Position numbers and translations under genes: made by a program. The notes under the pieces were generated by a model that saw only the letters and a list, made by a program, of their open reading frames with translations, was not told the origin of the DNA and searched no databases. A DNA stretch of 54,620 bases from Clostridia bacterium (GTDB lineage Bacteria > Bacillota_A > Clostridia > Oscillospirales > CAG-272): NCBI GenBank assembly GCA_017501175.1, contig JAFVXK010000001.1, forward strand, positions 1-54,620, read 5' to 3'. Shown here one piece after another: positions 51,546 through 54,620 of this stretch; the stretch's first letter is position 1; the number at the start of each line of letters is the position of its first letter.

Positions 51546-53453
51546 TTATTCGTAAATGTCGCCGATGTAAATCTTCCACTGTCTTAAAAGGAAACTGTAG
51601 TTCTGCTCGGCGTAACGCTGGAGTGCGTTATAGTTGAAGCCTCCGTTAGGATTCTTAATAGGCGTTTGATTTCCGTCAATATCAACGGTTGCTGACTCAA
51701 ATGCCTCGTTAACCTTGAGGTTTCTTCCAACTGTCCACACCGGCTGGAAGGTGTTCTGCGAAATGTAGGTTCCAACGTCCTTGTAGAGAGCGTAGGTGTC
51801 GTCGTTGGTAGGGTCATCGTCCTCGAGGTTTGCAAGGTATTTTGCGTGCTTATCCTTGTACTCTTTGGACGCAAGCTTCTCCGCGTCCTTTACTAATGCA
51901 AGGACCATCTCACCGTCGGCGTTGCTGTAATACGCTTTGTATTCGCCCTCGGCGTTAATGGTGATGGCAACCTTTACAAAACCGGTTTCGGGAAGCGTGC
52001 ATATTTTCGTAGAATCACCGTGCACGATGACGTTGTTGTTCTGGATTTTGAAAAGATTGAAGTAACACTCAGCGGTCTTGTGTCCGTCGCTCTTGTTCCA
52101 CGAAGATCTGTTGTAGAGGACTAAGGCAAACGTGTTGACTTTTGCATCAGGAGAGGATCTTCCAAGCTCAACCTCAATTGTAAGAGCTCCATCAAGCGTA
52201 TCGCCGTAGCCCTTAATCGCAAGCTCATTGGGAGAGATATAGTTAGTCATGCCAAAGGTGGGTATATCGGTAGCGGTAATCTGAATAACAAGATTATCGG
52301 GTTTTTCGGGATCTGGTATGGTCTTAAATCCGGCGTAGTAGTTTTTCGACGCGCCGCTTAACTCGCCCGCCTGACCCGACATATTGAAGTTAACACCGCT
52401 GGTACCGTTTTTCAAAATAGCAATGTAGCTCGTAGTGGGATAGCTTGCACCTATCTCGGTGAGAACGGTGGGGTTGCCGTTAATAACACCCTGCTCGATG
52501 TTATTTAATGAATATCCCTCTCCGAACTCCGAGGCGCAAACTTCTCTGATAGCAGCGTACTCATACTCGACAAATACCTCAATGTCCCCGTCAACCGCGT
52601 CCATCTGGAAGCCAAACGCCTCATCGTACTCTGCGGGGTCAGCATCGGTGAGCTCGTTCCCCTGGGTATCCCTATACTTTATCACCGAATATCCGTCATA
52701 GAAGGGAGCACGAACGGTAGCATAAACACCCTCGTCATACTTGAAGAAGCCGCCAAGCACCTTCTCCTTGGTTTCGCCCGCAACGACGGGTGTAATCCAT
52801 ATCTTGTGGAGCTCCTCGTTTGCAAGGTAGCCGTTGGGAATATGTCCCTCGCCGTCGTTCGCAAGCTCCTGAACAACAGCGCCGAAGTTTAGAAGAGAAT
52901 CAATAAGCTCAACTACGTCATCAGAAACGATGGGAGTACCGTCGTTGAAGCTACCCTTAGCAGTTTCAGCATACTCAACTACGCTGTAATCAAGAACGTC
53001 ACTGTACGCCGTAGCCTTGCCGTCCTTGTCAACGACAACCGCGCGGGCGTAAACAATGTCGGTCATTTTGCTGGCGTCGAGCTCGCAGTACTTGTAAACA
53101 AGATGCTCTACGCCACCGATTGTGACGAGGTCAGCCTCTGCATCAAGAGCCACAGCCGCCGCAAAGCCTCCGTCGGGAGCAATAGTATCCTTGTAGCTGT
53201 AAGACAAGCTGGGAGATGTCCAGAGTACAAGCTTAACAGTGGACTGGGCATCTATCTCGCCCTGCGCGGGAGCAGGCACTGCAAACATCAGAATGAGATC
53301 CTCGGAAGAGTTCACATTTGAATAAGCTATCGTAGGCTCATAGCTCTCGACGGTGCTGCCGCCGCCTGCCGTTTCATCTGCCGCTGGCATTATGGCTAGC
53401 ATACTGCTTACGAGCATCACGAAAGCAAGAAGTAACGTAAAGTTCTTTTTCAT
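51546..53453 (-). CDS. Array paralog E: secreted modular protein, unknown function
   Basis: 635 aa from ATG 53453 (MKKNFTLLLAFVM); the upstream in-frame codon at 53471 overlaps the RBS AAAGGAAA. Signal peptide ending near MPAA/D; beta-rich domain (IAYSNVNSSEDLILMFAVPAP, KMTDIVYARAVVV, LIDSLLNFGAVVQEL); InlB-like module (HKIWITPVVAG ... YATVRAPFYDGYS); LamG-like region (LPETGFVKVAITIN, last strand WKIYIGDIYE). Shares EYKDKHAKYLANLEDD with A. Strongest array promoter at 53493-53521. First gene of the array in transcription order. Confidence 0.85.
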   Translation of the reverse strand: MKKNFTLLLAFVMLVSSMLAIMPAADETAGGGSTVESYEPTIAYSNVNSSEDLILMFAVPAPAQGEIDAQSTVKLVLWTSPSLSYSYKDTIAPDGGFAAAVALDAEADLVTIGGVEHLVYKYCELDASKMTDIVYARAVVVDKDGKATAYSDVLDYSVVEYAETAKGSFNDGTPIVSDDVVELIDSLLNFGAVVQELANDGEGHIPNGYLANEELHKIWITPVVAGETKEKVLGGFFKYDEGVYATVRAPFYDGYSVIKYRDTQGNELTDADPAEYDEAFGFQMDAVDGDIEVFVEYEYAAIREVCASEFGEGYSLNNIEQGVINGNPTVLTEIGASYPTTSYIAILKNGTSGVNFNMSGQAGELSGASKNYYAGFKTIPDPEKPDNLVIQITATDIPTFGMTNYISPNELAIKGYGDTLDGALTIEVELGRSSPDAKVNTFALVLYNRSSWNKSDGHKTAECYFNLFKIQNNNVIVHGDSTKICTLPETGFVKVAITINAEGEYKAYYSNADGEMVLALVKDAEKLASKEYKDKHAKYLANLEDDDPTNDDTYALYKDVGTYISQNTFQPVWTVGRNLKVNEAFESATVDIDGNQTPIKNPNGGFNYNALQRYAEQNYSFLLRQWKIYIGDIYE

Positions 53454-53492
53454 AACAAAATTTCCTTTCAAAATGATTTGCTTTGCATCGTA

Positions 53493-53521
53493 ATTATATT
53501 ATAATTTAAAAAAATTGTCAA
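53493..53521 (-). promoter_or_regulatory. Promoter of array paralog E
   Basis: TTGACA (53516-53521), 17 nt, TATAAT (53493-53498) on the minus strand. Confidence 0.9.
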
Positions 53522-53659
53522 GACTTTAAATATGTACGAATGTTTTTTTCTACCTAATGTACAATTTGATTTTGTTTTTTTGTTCCGTTTGCACAAAACA
53601 TTCAAGTGAGCAAAAATTGCAACGGCTGTCTTTCGATTATACATTTTTTGCTAATGGAC

Positions 53660-53688
53660 TTGAAAAAAAACCGACGTTGTTGTAAAAT
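53660..53688 (+). promoter_or_regulatory. Promoter of the alpha/beta hydrolase gene
   Basis: TTGAAA (53660-53665), 17 nt, TAAAAT (53683-53688). Confidence 0.7.
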
Positions 53689-53737
53689 AGATATAATTCA
53701 ACTTTAATTTGCTTTATCATCTCGATGCGGAGGACGT

Positions 53738-54620
53738 ATGATTTTAATTCCGATAGCGCTCTTTATTCTCGTAGCGACTCTCACCGTCGCGTACGTTACT
53801 TATAGGCTCACCTTTTACAATAAGCACAAGCAAGACTTCGACCCATATCGCTCGATAATCAAAAATCAGCCTACCCCGTTTGCCGACGTTTCTCGCCAAC
53901 TGATAGACGAGCTCGTTTCGCGCCCCTTTGAGAGCGTCAGCATCACGGCACGCGACGGAAACCCCCTCTTTGGCAGATATTATCACACCGCAGACGGAGC
54001 GCCGCTCGACATAATGTTTCACGGCTACAAAAGCGGAGCTCTGCACGACTTCCCCGGCGGTTTTAAGGAAGCTGTCGCGCTTGGGCACAACGTCCTGCTC
54101 GTTGACCAGCGAGGGCACGGGCGCTCGCACGGGCACACTATATCGTTTGGAATAAAGGAACGCTTTGACTGTCTTGACTGGGTTAACTACGCCGTGGAAC
54201 GCTTCGGCGCGGATACGAAAATAACTCTGGTTGGTATCTCTATGGGAGCTGCAACGGTTATATGTGCGGCAGAGCTTGACCTACCGTCTGCCGTGCGAGG
54301 CATAATCGCAGACTGCCCCTGCTCGTCGGGCGAGCTCATAATCAAAAAAACAGCGGGCGAGATGGGCTTCCCTCCAAATCTTGTTTTTCCGTTTATCCGT
54401 CTTGGCGGACGGATTTTCGGCGGCTTTGACATTTGTGAGCGTACTCCGCTTCTTGCAGCAGAAAACGCAAAGCTTCCGATGCTTCTTATTCACGGCGACG
54501 GCGACGGCTTCGTTCCCTGCGATATGAGCCGCGACATCGCAGAAAGGTACGCAGGCGACTTAACGTTTGAGGTCTTTCCCGACGCGACTCACGGCACAAG
54601 CTACCTTTTCGACACCGAAA
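53738..54620 (+). CDS. Membrane-anchored alpha/beta hydrolase (3' end cut by window)
   Basis: 294 codons are visible before the window ends. ATG 53738 follows GGAGGAC. Residues 1-25 are a hydrophobic anchor (MILIPIALFILVATLTVAYV). Then an alpha/beta hydrolase fold: HGYKSGALHDFPGG (oxyanion loop), VLLVDQRGHGRSHGH, nucleophile Ser in GISMGAA, Asp in HGDGDGFVP and His in DATHGTS, so the triad is complete. It belongs to the esterase/BAAT-like peptidase group commonly found as a cell-associated hydrolase in Clostridia; the substrate is not predictable. Confidence 0.9.
   Translation, partial: MILIPIALFILVATLTVAYVTYRLTFYNKHKQDFDPYRSIIKNQPTPFADVSRQLIDELVSRPFESVSITARDGNPLFGRYYHTADGAPLDIMFHGYKSGALHDFPGGFKEAVALGHNVLLVDQRGHGRSHGHTISFGIKERFDCLDWVNYAVERFGADTKITLVGISMGAATVICAAELDLPSAVRGIIADCPCSSGELIIKKTAGEMGFPPNLVFPFIRLGGRIFGGFDICERTPLLAAENAKLPMLLIHGDGDGFVPCDMSRDIAERYAGDLTFEVFPDATHGTSYLFDTE

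Overview
The window looks like a chromosomal segment of an anaerobic, spore-forming member of the Clostridia (Bacillota). The evidence is SpoIIE, both dipicolinate synthase subunits (DpaA/DpaB), two T-box leaders, AddA, PyrK/PyrDB-type dihydroorotate dehydrogenase, a UPF0237/UPF0210 pair, and very regular sigma-A promoters (most TTGACA-17-TATAAT/TAAAAT). No rRNA, tRNA or CRISPR array was seen. The genus cannot be told from the sequence alone.

Layout. 1-4.8 kb: a truncated lipoprotein and a 1382-residue secreted heparinase II/III-like polysaccharide lyase, both minus strand. 5.2-7.2 kb: a T-box leader in front of an Lrp/AsnC regulator and a class I aminotransferase. 7.3-12.1 kb: ileS with its own Ile T-box. 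Its 3' end is duplicated as a 76-bp direct repeat around an inserted, AT-rich trypsin-like lipoprotein gene. 12.2-16.7 kb: truB-addA. 16.7-18.4 kb: ACT-domain protein and UPF0210. 18.5-21 kb: spoIIE behind a 21-nt-spaced promoter. 21-24.2 kb: three-gene GlpA-like/FAD/DUF1667 operon with tandem promoters and a palindrome over one -35. 24.3-30.7 kb: pyrC-carB-pyrK-pyrD. 30.7-32.5 kb: dpaA-dpaB and a small membrane protein. 32.6-43 kb: Sel1-repeat protein, pfkA, a degenerate methylglyoxal-synthase-like protein, DUF1934, holA, two cyclophilin-type PPIases, guaB and asnA. 43-53.5 kb: a head-to-tail array of five paralogous secreted proteins (about 620-665 aa), most with their own promoter and near-identical GC-rich terminators. 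53.7-54.6 kb: start of an alpha/beta hydrolase gene cut by the window end.

Main observation. The five array proteins share a three-part layout (signal peptide; a beta-rich domain ending in a 'LLDxxLxFGAxxQ' helix; an InlB-repeat-like module; a LamG-like region) with the non-catalytic N-terminal half of the heparinase-like lyase at the other end of the window. The array therefore looks like a stand-alone, amplified version of a lyase accessory region. Function is unknown; glycan binding or surface coating is inference.

Other points of interest: the ileS 3'-end duplication carrying one cargo gene; an internally deleted IS200/IS605-like element that keeps an RBS-sequestering hairpin; a recurring GTAAA-N6-TTTAC palindrome just after stop codons; a methylglyoxal synthase homologue lacking its catalytic residues; an apparent CTG start for dpaB; and a non-synthetase T-box whose specifier can be read as Ala or Gln.
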